Assembly (NCBI RefSeq): GCF_018139565.1
Contig: NZ_JAGSPK010000002.1
Coordinates: 372,001-436,000, forward strand
DNA: 64,000 nt
Reading direction: 5' to 3'
DNA from: Cognatundibacterium rivi
GTDB lineage: Bacteria; Pseudomonadota; Gammaproteobacteria; Burkholderiales; Burkholderiaceae_D
This document shows positions 8,174 to 17,307 of this stretch, in pieces. The notes under the pieces are model-generated. The model saw only the letters and a program-made list of their open reading frames with translations. It ran no database searches and was not told the DNA's origin. Positions within the stretch are counted from its first letter, which is position 1; the number at the start of each line of letters is the position of its first letter. The position numbers and the translations under genes were made by a program.

Positions 8174-11100
8174 TTATTGAGTGACTTTGCTGGATTGCTC
8201 AGCGATTAAATCCTCTTCTTCGGCCTCGCTCCGATACGCGCGTCGGTACAGTAGTGGCAACACCAGTAAGGTCAGTGCGGTCGACGAGAGAATTCCTCCG
8301 ATCACGACGGTGGCCAATGGGCGCTGCACTTCGGCGCCGGTACCGGTCGCGATCGCCATCGGGATGAACCCCAGCGACGCGACCAACGCCGTCATCAAGA
8401 CAGGTCGCAGTCGAGTCAGCGCCCCGGTATGGATCGCCTGATCCAGCGACATGCCTTGCTCGCGCAGAGTGCGGATAAAGGAAATCATCACCAGGCCATT
8501 CAGCACAGCGACTCCCGACAGCGCGATGAAACCGACCGCAGCGGAAATGGAGATTGGTATCCCGCGTAACCAGAGCGCCAGGATGCCGCCGGTGAGTGCA
8601 AACGGAATGCCGCTAAACACCAGCAGCCCATCCTTCATATTGCCGAACATGATAAATAACAGCGTGAATACCAACAGCAGCGCTACTGGCACAACGACCT
8701 TCAGCCGCTCGATGGCCGACTGTAATTGCTCGAATTGGCCGCCCCATTTGATCCAATAGCCGGCCGGGATGTTGACTTGCTGGGACAAAGCCTTTTCGGC
8801 GTCGGCAACATAGGAACCGATATCGCGGCCACGCACGTTGGCGCTGACGATCACGAGGCGCTTGCCATCTTCCCGGCTGATCTGGTTCGGCCCCGGCGCC
8901 AAGTGCAGGTTGGCCACTTCGGAGAGCGGGACATAGTAAGCTTTGCCGTCGTTGCCGGCCGCCTTCGGCAACGCAATTGGCAATCGCTTGATCGCTTCCA
9001 GGTCGGTGCGCGCAACCTCCGGCAGCCGCACCACGATATTGAAGCGGCGATCTCCCTGGAACAGGATGCCGGCTTCTTTGCCTCCAACCGCCGTGGTGAT
9101 GCTGTCTTGTATGTCGGCGATATTCAGGCCATAGCGGACTGCTTTGCCGCGGTCGATATCGACCGTCAGCATCGGCAGCCCGGTCGTCTGCTCCACCTTG
9201 ACGTCAGCGGCGCCGGGCGTCTTTTGCAGCGCGGCGGCGATTTTGTCGGCGGTATCGTTCAATACGGCCATATCGTCGCCAAATACTTTGACGGCGACGT
9301 CGCTGCGTACGCCGGAAATCAATTCATTGAAACGCAATTGAATCGGCTGCGAGAATTCATAGTTGCTGCCCGGAATTTTGGCTACCGCGGCAGACATCGC
9401 CGCCAGCAGTTCCTCCCGCGACTTCCTGGGCTTGGGCCACTGGTCTTCCGGTTTCAACATGACGAAGCCGTCGGAAATATTTGGCCCCTGGGCGTCAGTT
9501 GCGATTTCCGAGGTACCGATCCGGGTGAAGACGCGCTCGATCTCCGGAAATTGCTGCACCAGCGCCGCTTCGATCTTCTGCTGCATGGCGACCGACTGCG
9601 TCAGGTTGGTGCCGGGGATGCGCAGCGCCAGCAGCGCAAAGTCGCCCTCATTCAGGCTAGGCACGAATTCGCTGCCCAATCGGGTCGTTAATAGACCGGA
9701 TAACAACACCAGTGCCACTGCGGCCGTGATCACTACCGGCTTGTTCTGCATTCCTTTGGTCAGCAAAGGCTGGTAGAACTGTTTCGCCTTGCGCATCAAG
9801 ACGTTTTCGGTTTCAGTGATCTTGTCGCCGATCAGCAGCGCGACTGCGGCAGGGATGAAGGTGATCGACAGGATCATGGCACCGACCAGTGCAATCACGA
9901 CGGTCAGGGCCATGGGATGAAACATCTTGCCTTCCACGCCAGCGAGCGCGAAGATCGGCAGATAGACGATCATGATGATCAATTGCCCAAACAGGAGCGG
10001 CCGGCGGGCCTCCGTGGACGCCTGAAACACCAGATGCAATCGCTCGCTGCGGCTCAACGCTGCGCCTTTCGTCTGCTGCGCGTGCGCAAGGTGTCGCACG
10101 CAGTTTTCGACAATCACGACCGCGCCGTCAATGATGATGCCGAAATCCAGCGCACCCAGGCTCAGTAAATTGGCACTGACTTTATACGTCACCATGCCGG
10201 TGAAGGTAAATAACATCGCCAGGGGAATCACCAGGGCGGTGACGATCGCCGCGCGGATATTGCCCAGGAATAAAAAAAGAACTGCAATGACCAGCACCGC
10301 GCCTTCCACCAGGTTCTTTTTGACGGTACTGATCGCTTTATCAACCAAGACCGTGCGGTCGTAGACCGTCACGGCATGGACCCCCTCTGGCAGGGTGCGG
10401 TTGATCTCCGCCAGTTTCTTGCCAACGGCCTGGGATACGGCCCGGCTATTTTCTCCCATCAGCATGAAGACGGTTCCCAGTACCACTTCATGGCCGTTTT
10501 CGGTCGCGGCGCCGGTGCGCAATTCCTGGCCCAGTCCTATGGTCCCGATATCCCGCAACCGGATCGGCACGCCCTGCACGTTAGCCAGTGCAATGTTGCC
10601 GATCTCGTCCAGCGACCGGACTTGCCCCGGCGCGCGCACCAGCAGCTGCTCCCCGCGTCTTTCAATGTAGCCGGCGCCGACATTAGTATTGTTGCGCTCC
10701 AGCGCCACCACGATGTCTTGCAAGGTTAAGCCATAGGAGGCCAGCTTCTCCAGGCTCGGAGCGACCTGGTACTCCTTGACGTAACCACCTATCGTATTGA
10801 TTTCCGTCACACCAGGAACATTGCGCAACTGCGGCTTGATGACCCAGTCCTGGATCTCGCGCAGGTCGGTCGGGCTGTAAGGCGTGCCGTCCGGCTTCTT
10901 GGCGCCTTGTTTCGCCTCCACCGTCCAGTAATAGATCTCGCCGAGCCCGGTCGAGATCGGGCCCAGCGCTGCGTTCACGCCTACAGGCAGACTGTCTTTG
11001 GCCTGCTGCAGGCGTTCGCTGATCAATTGCCGGGCGAAATAGATATCGGTCCCTTCCTTGAAGATGACCGTGACCTGGGACAGTCCATAGCGCGACGTCG

Positions 11101-11350
11101 ACCTGGTCTGCTCCAGGCGCGGCAAGCCAGCCATGGCAGTCTCAACCGGATAGGTAAGCCGCTGCTCGACCTCCAGCGGAGAATAGCCTGGTGCAGCGGT
11201 ATTGATCTGGACCTGGACGTTGGTAATGTCAGGCACCGCGTCAATCGGTAATTTTTGATAGCTGTAGAGGCCGAAGGCTGCCATGCCGAAGACGGCCAGC
11301 AAGACCAGCCAGCGCTGCTCAACGGCGAAGCGGAGGATGCGTTCAAACAT
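8174..11350 (-). CDS. czcA: CzcA-type heavy-metal RND efflux pump, inner-membrane subunit
   Basis: 1058 residues, the usual CzcA length. It begins with the typical MFERILRFAVEQRWLVLLAV first membrane helix, has two large periplasmic loops and twelve predicted membrane helices. Helix 4 carries DFGIIIDGAVVIVEN, the proton-relay signature (two Asp, one Glu) of the divalent-cation HME-RND group rather than the Cu/Ag (CusA) type. With CzcB and CzcC it spans the envelope and exports Zn2+, Co2+ or Cd2+ driven by protons. Last gene of the minus-strand czcCBA operon, 14 bp after czcB. No czcRS regulator or CzcD is in the window. The exact metal range cannot be read from sequence. Confidence 0.95.
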   Translation of the reverse strand: MFERILRFAVEQRWLVLLAVFGMAAFGLYSYQKLPIDAVPDITNVQVQINTAAPGYSPLEVEQRLTYPVETAMAGLPRLEQTRSTSRYGLSQVTVIFKEGTDIYFARQLISERLQQAKDSLPVGVNAALGPISTGLGEIYYWTVEAKQGAKKPDGTPYSPTDLREIQDWVIKPQLRNVPGVTEINTIGGYVKEYQVAPSLEKLASYGLTLQDIVVALERNNTNVGAGYIERRGEQLLVRAPGQVRSLDEIGNIALANVQGVPIRLRDIGTIGLGQELRTGAATENGHEVVLGTVFMLMGENSRAVSQAVGKKLAEINRTLPEGVHAVTVYDRTVLVDKAISTVKKNLVEGAVLVIAVLFLFLGNIRAAIVTALVIPLAMLFTFTGMVTYKVSANLLSLGALDFGIIIDGAVVIVENCVRHLAHAQQTKGAALSRSERLHLVFQASTEARRPLLFGQLIIMIVYLPIFALAGVEGKMFHPMALTVVIALVGAMILSITFIPAAVALLIGDKITETENVLMRKAKQFYQPLLTKGMQNKPVVITAAVALVLLSGLLTTRLGSEFVPSLNEGDFALLALRIPGTNLTQSVAMQQKIEAALVQQFPEIERVFTRIGTSEIATDAQGPNISDGFVMLKPEDQWPKPRKSREELLAAMSAAVAKIPGSNYEFSQPIQLRFNELISGVRSDVAVKVFGDDMAVLNDTADKIAAALQKTPGAADVKVEQTTGLPMLTVDIDRGKAVRYGLNIADIQDSITTAVGGKEAGILFQGDRRFNIVVRLPEVARTDLEAIKRLPIALPKAAGNDGKAYYVPLSEVANLHLAPGPNQISREDGKRLVIVSANVRGRDIGSYVADAEKALSQQVNIPAGYWIKWGGQFEQLQSAIERLKVVVPVALLLVFTLLFIMFGNMKDGLLVFSGIPFALTGGILALWLRGIPISISAAVGFIALSGVAVLNGLVMISFIRTLREQGMSLDQAIHTGALTRLRPVLMTALVASLGFIPMAIATGTGAEVQRPLATVVIGGILSSTALTLLVLPLLYRRAYRSEAEEEDLIAEQSSKVTQ

Positions 11351-11364
11351 GATAGGGTCTCCGT

Positions 11365-12627
11365 TTAATCGTTGTCTTTAGCCGTGTTCTTACCGAGATC
11401 GGCCTTCAGCACGAAACTGCCGTTGCCGGCGTAGGCGCTGCCGGCTTTGAGGCCGCTGACAATCTCGGTTAGCCGGCCATCCGTTCTGCCAAGGGTGACC
11501 GGTTGCGCGATAAAGCCTTGCGGCGTCCTGAGAAACACGGTCGGCTTGCCATTGATGTCTTGCACCGCCTCTGCCGAGACGGCCACCGGTACTCCAGTCT
11601 CGCTTGCCGTGACTTCGATGCTGACGTAGAGGCCTGGCCGCCAAGCCATGTTGGGATTGGCGAGGGTCACCCTGGCCTTGGCTGCTCTGGTTTGGTCACC
11701 GATGAGTGCACTGACATAGGAAACAGTGCCGCTGGCCTTGCCATCGAAAGCGCTCGCTTTGACGGTGACTGATTGACCTACTCGAATCTGGTTCAGGCTA
11801 TTGGCGGGAACCGTGCTGTCGGCCCAGACGGTGGAAAGATCGGAAATCGTGAAGATGTTGGCATCCTCCTTGACCGCGTCCCCTAAGGTGATATGTTTTT
11901 CAATCAACATGCCGTCAAATGGCGCCCGGACGGCGTAGAGGTTAAGTGCGTCTGCATGGTCCTGCGTAACCCCTAGGGCATTGAGTTTTTGCTGGATATT
12001 GTGAACGCTGATCTGGGCCTCCCGCATCGCTTGTTGCGCCTGCAGGTAATCTTGTTCGGCAGATATTTTATCTTCCCACAGTTTCTTTTCGCGTTCGTAA
12101 GTGGTGGCCGCTAGCGACAGGCGTTTCTGCGCGGTCAGTAGCTCGCTGCGCAAATCGGACAATCCCACGCTGGCGATCACCGCCAGAACCTGACCTTTCT
12201 TCACTTGCTGCCCAAGGCTGGCCGGCACACTCTGTACCACGCCGGCAAAGCGCGGCACCACGTGCCCGGTCTTGTCTTCGTTAAAATGGATCTCCCCGGG
12301 CAAGGTCAGAACATCCTTGATCCGTGCCGGTCCGGCCTTCAGAATCGAGATGGCGGCCGCCTTGATTTGGACTTCGGTTAGTTCAATTTTATTGTCGTCG
12401 GCTGGGGATTTTTGTGGCGGCTTATTGTCGGCCTCCTGGCCCGGACCTTTGGGCTTATCGCTGTTGGCGGGAGCGACGGACTCTTTCGCCGTTTTTGCTG
12501 CGGCAGGCGCGTCATCGTCGTCTACTGCGATTTGCTTACTTCCCACGATAAGAGCGCCCAATAGGACGGTGACAACCACAATGGCGGCAATCGCGATTGC
12601 CTGTTTTTTATTCAGATTAGTTTTCAT
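11365..12627 (-). CDS. czcB: CzcB-type periplasmic membrane-fusion protein
   Basis: About 420 residues. An N-terminal membrane anchor (KQAIAIAAIVVVTVLLGALIVG) is followed by an acidic, Pro/Lys-rich linker. Then come the lipoyl/barrel-sandwich half (VPRFAGVVQSVPASLGQQVKKGQVLAVI), an alpha-hairpin (about 165-225), the second lipoyl half (YAVRAPFDGMLIEKHITLGD) and the beta-barrel. This is the adaptor linking CzcA to CzcC. I chose the ATG at 12627; an in-frame TTG at 12639 overlapping the czcC stop is also possible. There is no long histidine-rich metal-binding segment as in some CzcB proteins; acidic DDDD residues after the anchor may take its place. Confidence 0.92.
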   Translation of the reverse strand: MKTNLNKKQAIAIAAIVVVTVLLGALIVGSKQIAVDDDDAPAAAKTAKESVAPANSDKPKGPGQEADNKPPQKSPADDNKIELTEVQIKAAAISILKAGPARIKDVLTLPGEIHFNEDKTGHVVPRFAGVVQSVPASLGQQVKKGQVLAVIASVGLSDLRSELLTAQKRLSLAATTYEREKKLWEDKISAEQDYLQAQQAMREAQISVHNIQQKLNALGVTQDHADALNLYAVRAPFDGMLIEKHITLGDAVKEDANIFTISDLSTVWADSTVPANSLNQIRVGQSVTVKASAFDGKASGTVSYVSALIGDQTRAAKARVTLANPNMAWRPGLYVSIEVTASETGVPVAVSAEAVQDINGKPTVFLRTPQGFIAQPVTLGRTDGRLTEIVSGLKAGSAYAGNGSFVLKADLGKNTAKDND

Positions 12628-12635
12628 AGGGAATC

Positions 12636-13985
12636 TCAAGGTGCGGCGAAGTGTTCAATGAGGGAGTCGTCGCCTAGAATACGGTCGATCTCGGCAGCGG
12701 CATGATAGGCGTCGAGGAGTGCCCGCACATATTGGGATTTGGCTTGTAAATAGGTGCGTTGCGCGTCCAACACGTCAAGAAAGCCAAACTTGCCGAATTC
12801 GAAGCCTTTGGTGGCAGCGTCATAGGCCGTTTGCGCGCCCGGCAAAATCTCTTGGCGCAAGGCTTCTGCCTCCTGGCGTGCGTTCGCGTAGCGTTCGTAG
12901 GCTTGCGCGGTATCGGTATCCACCCTTAGCCTGGATGCGGATAGTTCGTCGCGCGCCTTGTCGGTACGCCGCAAGGCTTCGAACAAGTTGCCCTGGTTGC
13001 GGTCAAATAGCGGCAGCGGAACCGATACCCCTAGTACCGCCTGATTCCGCCCCAAATCTTCCGCCCGCTTGACGCCGACGCTGAGCGTCAGGTCGGGAGT
13101 GCGCTTACTCTGTTCCACCTGGACCAGCGCGATGCGCCGCTCGACCTCTATCTGGGCCCGCATCAATGCGGGGGCCTGGCCGGCGCGAGCCTGCAGTTCC
13201 GTGAGGGCTGGCAATAAGGGGAGTGCCTCAAATTGACTTTCTGCACGATCAAACCTGGGCGATGGATTGCCCCAGAGAGTGGTGAGGCGCTTGCGTGCCG
13301 TCGTCAATTCACCGTTGGCTTGATTCAATTCCAACCGCACAGTGGCTTCTGCCACCCGCGCCTTGGTTTCGTCGACCGGCGAGATCTTGCCTGCGGCGAC
13401 CCGATGGGCGGCGGCCGTCGTCGCGCGCCGCGCCAGTTCGAGCGACGCCTGGCTAAGTCGCAGACGTTCCTGGGCGGCGGCGACGTCGAAAAATGCAGAA
13501 ATGACGGCGGCACGGATTTCGGCGCGCTTGGCTGCCAGGTCCGCCTGTGCAGCGTCCCGGCCGCGTTCGGCCGCTGTGATCCTGGCGTTACGCTTGCCGC
13601 CCAGTTCCAGCGCCTGGTTGATCTGGAGCGTCGTAGTGCGCGTATCCTTGCGCAGGTCTTCAACTTGGAGCGACAAGTCTGGATTGGGGCTGGCACCGGC
13701 TTGCATGACTTGTCCATCCGCTGCCCCGATCTCTTGCCTGGCTGCCGACAAGTCGGGATTTGCCTGTAATGCAAGCCTCAGTGCCGCCGTCAGAGTCAGT
13801 GGTGCCGCCGGTTCAATGACATTAGGGGCAAGTTCTTGGGGGGCGGCCGCAAACGATGCTGCCCGGGCATAGGGTAATGAAACGAAGATGACGGTGGCCG
13901 CGGCTAAGACGCGACAGGCAGCCGGCACCAATGGACGCAGCGACCCCAATAGAGGTCGGGCGTCCCGAAAAAATGCTAGGGACAT
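12636..13985 (-). CDS. czcC: CzcC-type outer-membrane channel
   Basis: TolC-like outer-membrane factor of about 449 residues from the ATG at 13985, which has AGAG 8 nt upstream. An in-frame ATG at 14021 would add 12 residues. It has a cleavable signal (CRVLAAATVIFVSLPYARA) and two repeats of the OEP domain with long helices (LTLTAALRLALQANPDLSAARQ; TAQAYERYANARQEAEALRQ). It forms the exit duct of the Czc pump. First structural gene of the operon, overlapping or abutting czcB. The small exported protein gene at 14061-14414 lies just upstream on the same strand, in the place where czcI sits in classical czc operons. Confidence 0.92.
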   Translation of the reverse strand: MSLAFFRDARPLLGSLRPLVPAACRVLAAATVIFVSLPYARAASFAAAPQELAPNVIEPAAPLTLTAALRLALQANPDLSAARQEIGAADGQVMQAGASPNPDLSLQVEDLRKDTRTTTLQINQALELGGKRNARITAAERGRDAAQADLAAKRAEIRAAVISAFFDVAAAQERLRLSQASLELARRATTAAAHRVAAGKISPVDETKARVAEATVRLELNQANGELTTARKRLTTLWGNPSPRFDRAESQFEALPLLPALTELQARAGQAPALMRAQIEVERRIALVQVEQSKRTPDLTLSVGVKRAEDLGRNQAVLGVSVPLPLFDRNQGNLFEALRRTDKARDELSASRLRVDTDTAQAYERYANARQEAEALRQEILPGAQTAYDAATKGFEFGKFGFLDVLDAQRTYLQAKSQYVRALLDAYHAAAEIDRILGDDSLIEHFAAP

Positions 13986-14060
13986 GGGTATTCTCTGTCG
14001 AAATTCAAAATGACGTGACAATACGAGCGCAATGCGCCCAAATCACGGGAAAATTTGAAA

Positions 14061-14414
14061 CTAGGACAAAGAAAGGGACGGAGGACGTTCGGCGGGGATC
14101 GCAGTTACGGACACAAAGGATGGCTCCTCTGCGAAATAGGCGGTGCGCTCGCTGGCAACAGCGACGACTAAATTATGCCGGGGCATGTCGACAAAATTCG
14201 TCAACGATTGGTAGATGCTGCCTGAGGAGTGGCTGACCATCGATTCTTGTTTCAATCGCGTGGATTCTGCATCTGCTTGCGCCGTGTCCAGGGTGCCCAT
14301 CATGCTCTGGAGTGCCGCTTGCTCTTCCAGAATCTCATCGACAAACGGCCAATCGCCAATGCTGAGGATAAAACTCAGCAAAAGGATGTAATTGGCGATG
14401 CGGAAGATTTTCAT
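14061..14414 (-). CDS. Small exported protein upstream of czcC
   Basis: 117 residues with an N-terminal signal/anchor (MKIFRIANYILLLSFILSIG), then a polar periplasmic-type domain rich in Ser, Ala and Glu. It is the first gene before czcC on the same strand, 75 bp away, which is where czcI sits in Cupriavidus-type czc operons. It lacks the His-rich stretch I would expect in CzcI, so the link is positional only. It may bind metal through its acidic and Met residues or be unrelated. No other family recognised. Confidence 0.55.
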   Translation of the reverse strand: MKIFRIANYILLLSFILSIGDWPFVDEILEEQAALQSMMGTLDTAQADAESTRLKQESMVSHSSGSIYQSLTNFVDMPRHNLVVAVASERTAYFAEEPSFVSVTAIPAERPPSLSLS

Positions 14415-14560
14415 GATTGACGGAGTATAACATGCGTAAAAAATTGATCAATTGAAAATATTCTACGCATCCGCCGATTCCGAACAGGCGACTTTTCTTG
14501 ACCAGACCCATTTTACGACTGTGTCGGTCGGGAGCAACCCGTCTTCGCAGAGTTAGCCGT

Positions 14561-15766
14561 CTACCTTTTGGGAACGGCGGTACTGGCCGACCATCCCAGG
14601 CCGACGAGGGCAACCGCGCAAAAAGCAGCGCCTGCATAAAACGTGAACGACGCCCCAAGCCTATCCCATAACAGGCCGGCCAACACGCTCGCCAGCAACA
14701 TGGCTAGGCCACTGACCAGGTTAAAGAATCCATACGCGGTACCGCGTAAGTCGGCCGGAGCCGTATCGGCAACCATAGTCGCCAATAAGCCTTGTGTCAT
14801 ACCCATGTGGACGCCCCACAGTGCGACGCCGGCCAACAGAACTCCCCAGTGATCATTGGCTGCCAAGACCAGATCGGCTGCAATCAGGACAACCAGGCCG
14901 AGCGCCAGCAGCCTGGTATGGCTCATCCGGTCGGAGAGCTTGCCGAACGGGTACGCCGATACCGCGTAGACCAGATTCATTGCCACCATCACCAGCGGCA
15001 CCAAGGCAACGGGGATGCCAGCTTGTTGCGCGCGCAGCACCAGGAATGCTTCGCTGAACCGGGCCAGCGTGAACACGGCGCCGACGCCGACTACCCGCCA
15101 ATATGGTGCCCCGAGCCTCGCCAGGTTCCTGCGATGTATCGGATTGGTCCGCTTGTGATCCTGACGAGGCTGTGGTTCACGCACGCCGAACCACAGCAGC
15201 GCGACCGCCATCAGACCGGGAATCACGGCGACCCAAAACACTGCACGGAAATCGTTGGCCCATAACAGCATCAAACCGACCGCGAGCAACGGCCCAAGGA
15301 AGGCGCCGACGGTATCAATCGACTGGCGCAAGCCAAACGCGGCGCCACGCAAATGCGCGGGTGCGATGTCCGCGACCAGCGCATCCCTTGGTGCCCCGCG
15401 TATGCCTTTGCCGACTCGGTCCAGCAGGCGCGCGGTCAACACGATGCCGGTCGTGGACGCTATGGCAAACAGCGGTTTGGTAAGAGCACCCATCGCGTAG
15501 CCGAATATGGCCAAGCCTTTGCGCTTGCCGAGATAGTCGCTGAGTGAGCCGGAGAATACTTTGACGATCAAGGCCGTGGATTCAGCCAATCCTTCCACCA
15601 GGCCCACTGCCAGAGCGCTGGCCCCCAGAGCCGTGACCATGAATAAGGGTAGCAGGCTGTGAATCATTTCCGAGGAAATGTCCATCAGCATGCTGACAAA
15701 GCCGAGTACCCAGACGCCGGGGGGAATCTGACCTAATGTGGACTTCGCTGTAGTGAGTTTTCCCAA
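14561..15766 (-). CDS. MFS transporter
   Basis: 401 residues and about twelve membrane helices. MFS signature elements are seen: the helix 2-3 loop (GSLSDYLGKRKGLAIFGY, matching G-x-L-x-D-x-x-G-R/K-K) and the repeated one in the C-terminal half (GKLSDRMSHTRLLALG). The middle motif LLDRVGKGIRGAPRDALVAD is typical of a bacterial MFS subgroup often found beside metal-resistance genes. It lies upstream of and collinear with the czc genes, separated by about 145 bp, so it may share their regulation. The substrate is not evident. Confidence 0.85.
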   Translation of the reverse strand: MGKLTTAKSTLGQIPPGVWVLGFVSMLMDISSEMIHSLLPLFMVTALGASALAVGLVEGLAESTALIVKVFSGSLSDYLGKRKGLAIFGYAMGALTKPLFAIASTTGIVLTARLLDRVGKGIRGAPRDALVADIAPAHLRGAAFGLRQSIDTVGAFLGPLLAVGLMLLWANDFRAVFWVAVIPGLMAVALLWFGVREPQPRQDHKRTNPIHRRNLARLGAPYWRVVGVGAVFTLARFSEAFLVLRAQQAGIPVALVPLVMVAMNLVYAVSAYPFGKLSDRMSHTRLLALGLVVLIAADLVLAANDHWGVLLAGVALWGVHMGMTQGLLATMVADTAPADLRGTAYGFFNLVSGLAMLLASVLAGLLWDRLGASFTFYAGAAFCAVALVGLGWSASTAVPKR

Positions 15767-15990
15767 CTGAATGCCTCCACGGCGTAAAGATACTGCAATT
15801 ATGAACCATGACGCACATCACCCCAGCACTAAACTGCTTTTCCTGGAGCGATGGCCTGACGAAGAGTGCACTAAATGACCTTGAACTGAAATTGTGTGAC
15901 GTTGTGCTGGGCAAATTAAAGTCGGTTGCATAGACGTAGTGAAGACCCCTAAAATTGGGTCTAGCCAGCCCCGGACCCGAAACAATAGAC

Positions 15991-17040
15991 ATGATCTACC
16001 AACTAGATAAAATTTTTTTGGAAAACAGGTTTCAGCAAGACTTGAACGACGTGGCCACGGAGTTAGTCGGCCTATTTTCTCTGCGGCACGCCAGGGAGGT
16101 GGCCCATCTGGACAATCCACTCCTTCGATGGCTCGATTTCCGGTTAAGGTACGTTGACCCCATCCCGAGAAAGGTAGTGTATTCGGATAAATTTCCCAAG
16201 CGCCTGCCGGTAAGCGCCAGGAAGGCGCTCAAGAATTTGGAAAGATTGATTTGTCAAGGCAAGGACATCAACTGCTACCAGGGCAAAGGTTTGATCAAAC
16301 ATCACGATGTCAGCGGCGCAAAGCGTCAATTCAGGACTGATTTTCTGTGGGCCGACTGGAATATTTTGCACTTTCACCTCAGCGACGAGCCGATCCCTCG
16401 GGGGGAGTTTTTCTCTCAACCAGCCGACTGGATTCTTTTTTGCATAGTAGGAGGCGATGCCGTCGCCTTCGTCGATGTGTTACCGCACCCCAAAGGAGAC
16501 GGCTTTGCCGATCCAGACTTACTGCACACCGTCGCCCGGAGTTGGCCAAGGTATTTTGATCAGTTCCGCGTGAAAGGGATTCATGCGGACACGCCTCTAT
16601 CTGCCCAGCGAATTCATCAAGCCCGTAAAGGCGGGGTGGCGCAATTTTTCTCGATTGGAAAATCTGCCTATATAGGACCTGGCATGGGCATCACATCCGC
16701 CTCGACCGCACTAAAGACAACGCTTGCACTCGATCGTGCGCGCGACCATGTTCGCTCATTGGCGGAATTGGTGTGCCTGGAAGGTAGTCAATTTCAATCT
16801 GAAACGCTGGCCTCCAGTGTGCAGAACCCAGAATTTTCTCTCTGCATGACGATACAGGGGCTTGCTGTTTTTGAGGCGGTTTCCAGTCGGGCTTTCCTGC
16901 TGCCAACATCAAGGCCAGAGATACCGCTGAGTTTTCTGACTGAGCTGAGAGAGTTACTGATGCCCGACTGGGTACTTCACTTTATCAAGACGATAGAGCC
17001 CTTAAAAGTCGCAACATCAGTCTTTCAGGCGCCAGCCTGA
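15991..17040 (+). CDS. Protein of unknown function
   Basis: 349 residues from the ATG at 15991 (MIYQLDKIF); an upstream in-frame ATG at 15955 would add 12. I do not recognise the family. The middle has a dense aromatic/His segment (RTDFLWADWNILHFHLSDEP) followed by a beta-rich part (ADWILFCIVGGDAVAFVDVLPH), a pattern I associate with uncharacterised proteins of accessory regions. No membrane helix or signal. It stands alone between the minus-strand MFS gene and the plus-strand transposase. The metal and defence neighbours give no function. Codon use looks coding throughout. Confidence 0.6.
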   Translation: MIYQLDKIFLENRFQQDLNDVATELVGLFSLRHAREVAHLDNPLLRWLDFRLRYVDPIPRKVVYSDKFPKRLPVSARKALKNLERLICQGKDINCYQGKGLIKHHDVSGAKRQFRTDFLWADWNILHFHLSDEPIPRGEFFSQPADWILFCIVGGDAVAFVDVLPHPKGDGFADPDLLHTVARSWPRYFDQFRVKGIHADTPLSAQRIHQARKGGVAQFFSIGKSAYIGPGMGITSASTALKTTLALDRARDHVRSLAELVCLEGSQFQSETLASSVQNPEFSLCMTIQGLAVFEAVSSRAFLLPTSRPEIPLSFLTELRELLMPDWVLHFIKTIEPLKVATSVFQAPA

Positions 17041-17307
17041 GTGGCCGTGCTTCATTCCCGCTGAAGAAAAAGGCGGGTACGCCTGATAAAGGTGTTCCTG
17101 AGGTGCATCTTGGCTTCCATTCTGCTGATCATCGTAGCGGGCTCACTGCCGTACCGCCCCCCAAATTGCATGGCTGGGAGTAGCTCGATCTGAGTTTAGT
17201 TGCTCAGCATCACCTTGGGATCATTTCTTTATTGACAGGAAACTTATCTTTGGTGCAATGTTCTTGTCTAGCAAAATTCAACACATTGCCGATAAAGGGG
17301 AAATGTA
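17041..17307 (+). promoter_or_regulatory. Leader region of tnpA
   Basis: No gene seen. A short stem (CCCGC at 17057-17061 with GCGGG at 17073-17077) without a T-run follows the upstream gene. The strong ribosome site AAGGGG at 17295-17300 fixes the GTG start of tnpA at 17308. No GGGG-type Tn3 terminal inverted repeat is recognisable, so this is not an obvious element end. Confidence 0.4.

Noticed and set aside
8726-9691. Long plus-strand open frame opposite czcA
   Set aside because: It is the antisense of a high-GC, clearly coding gene with strong motif support; the peptide is rich in His, Arg and Gln with no family likeness.
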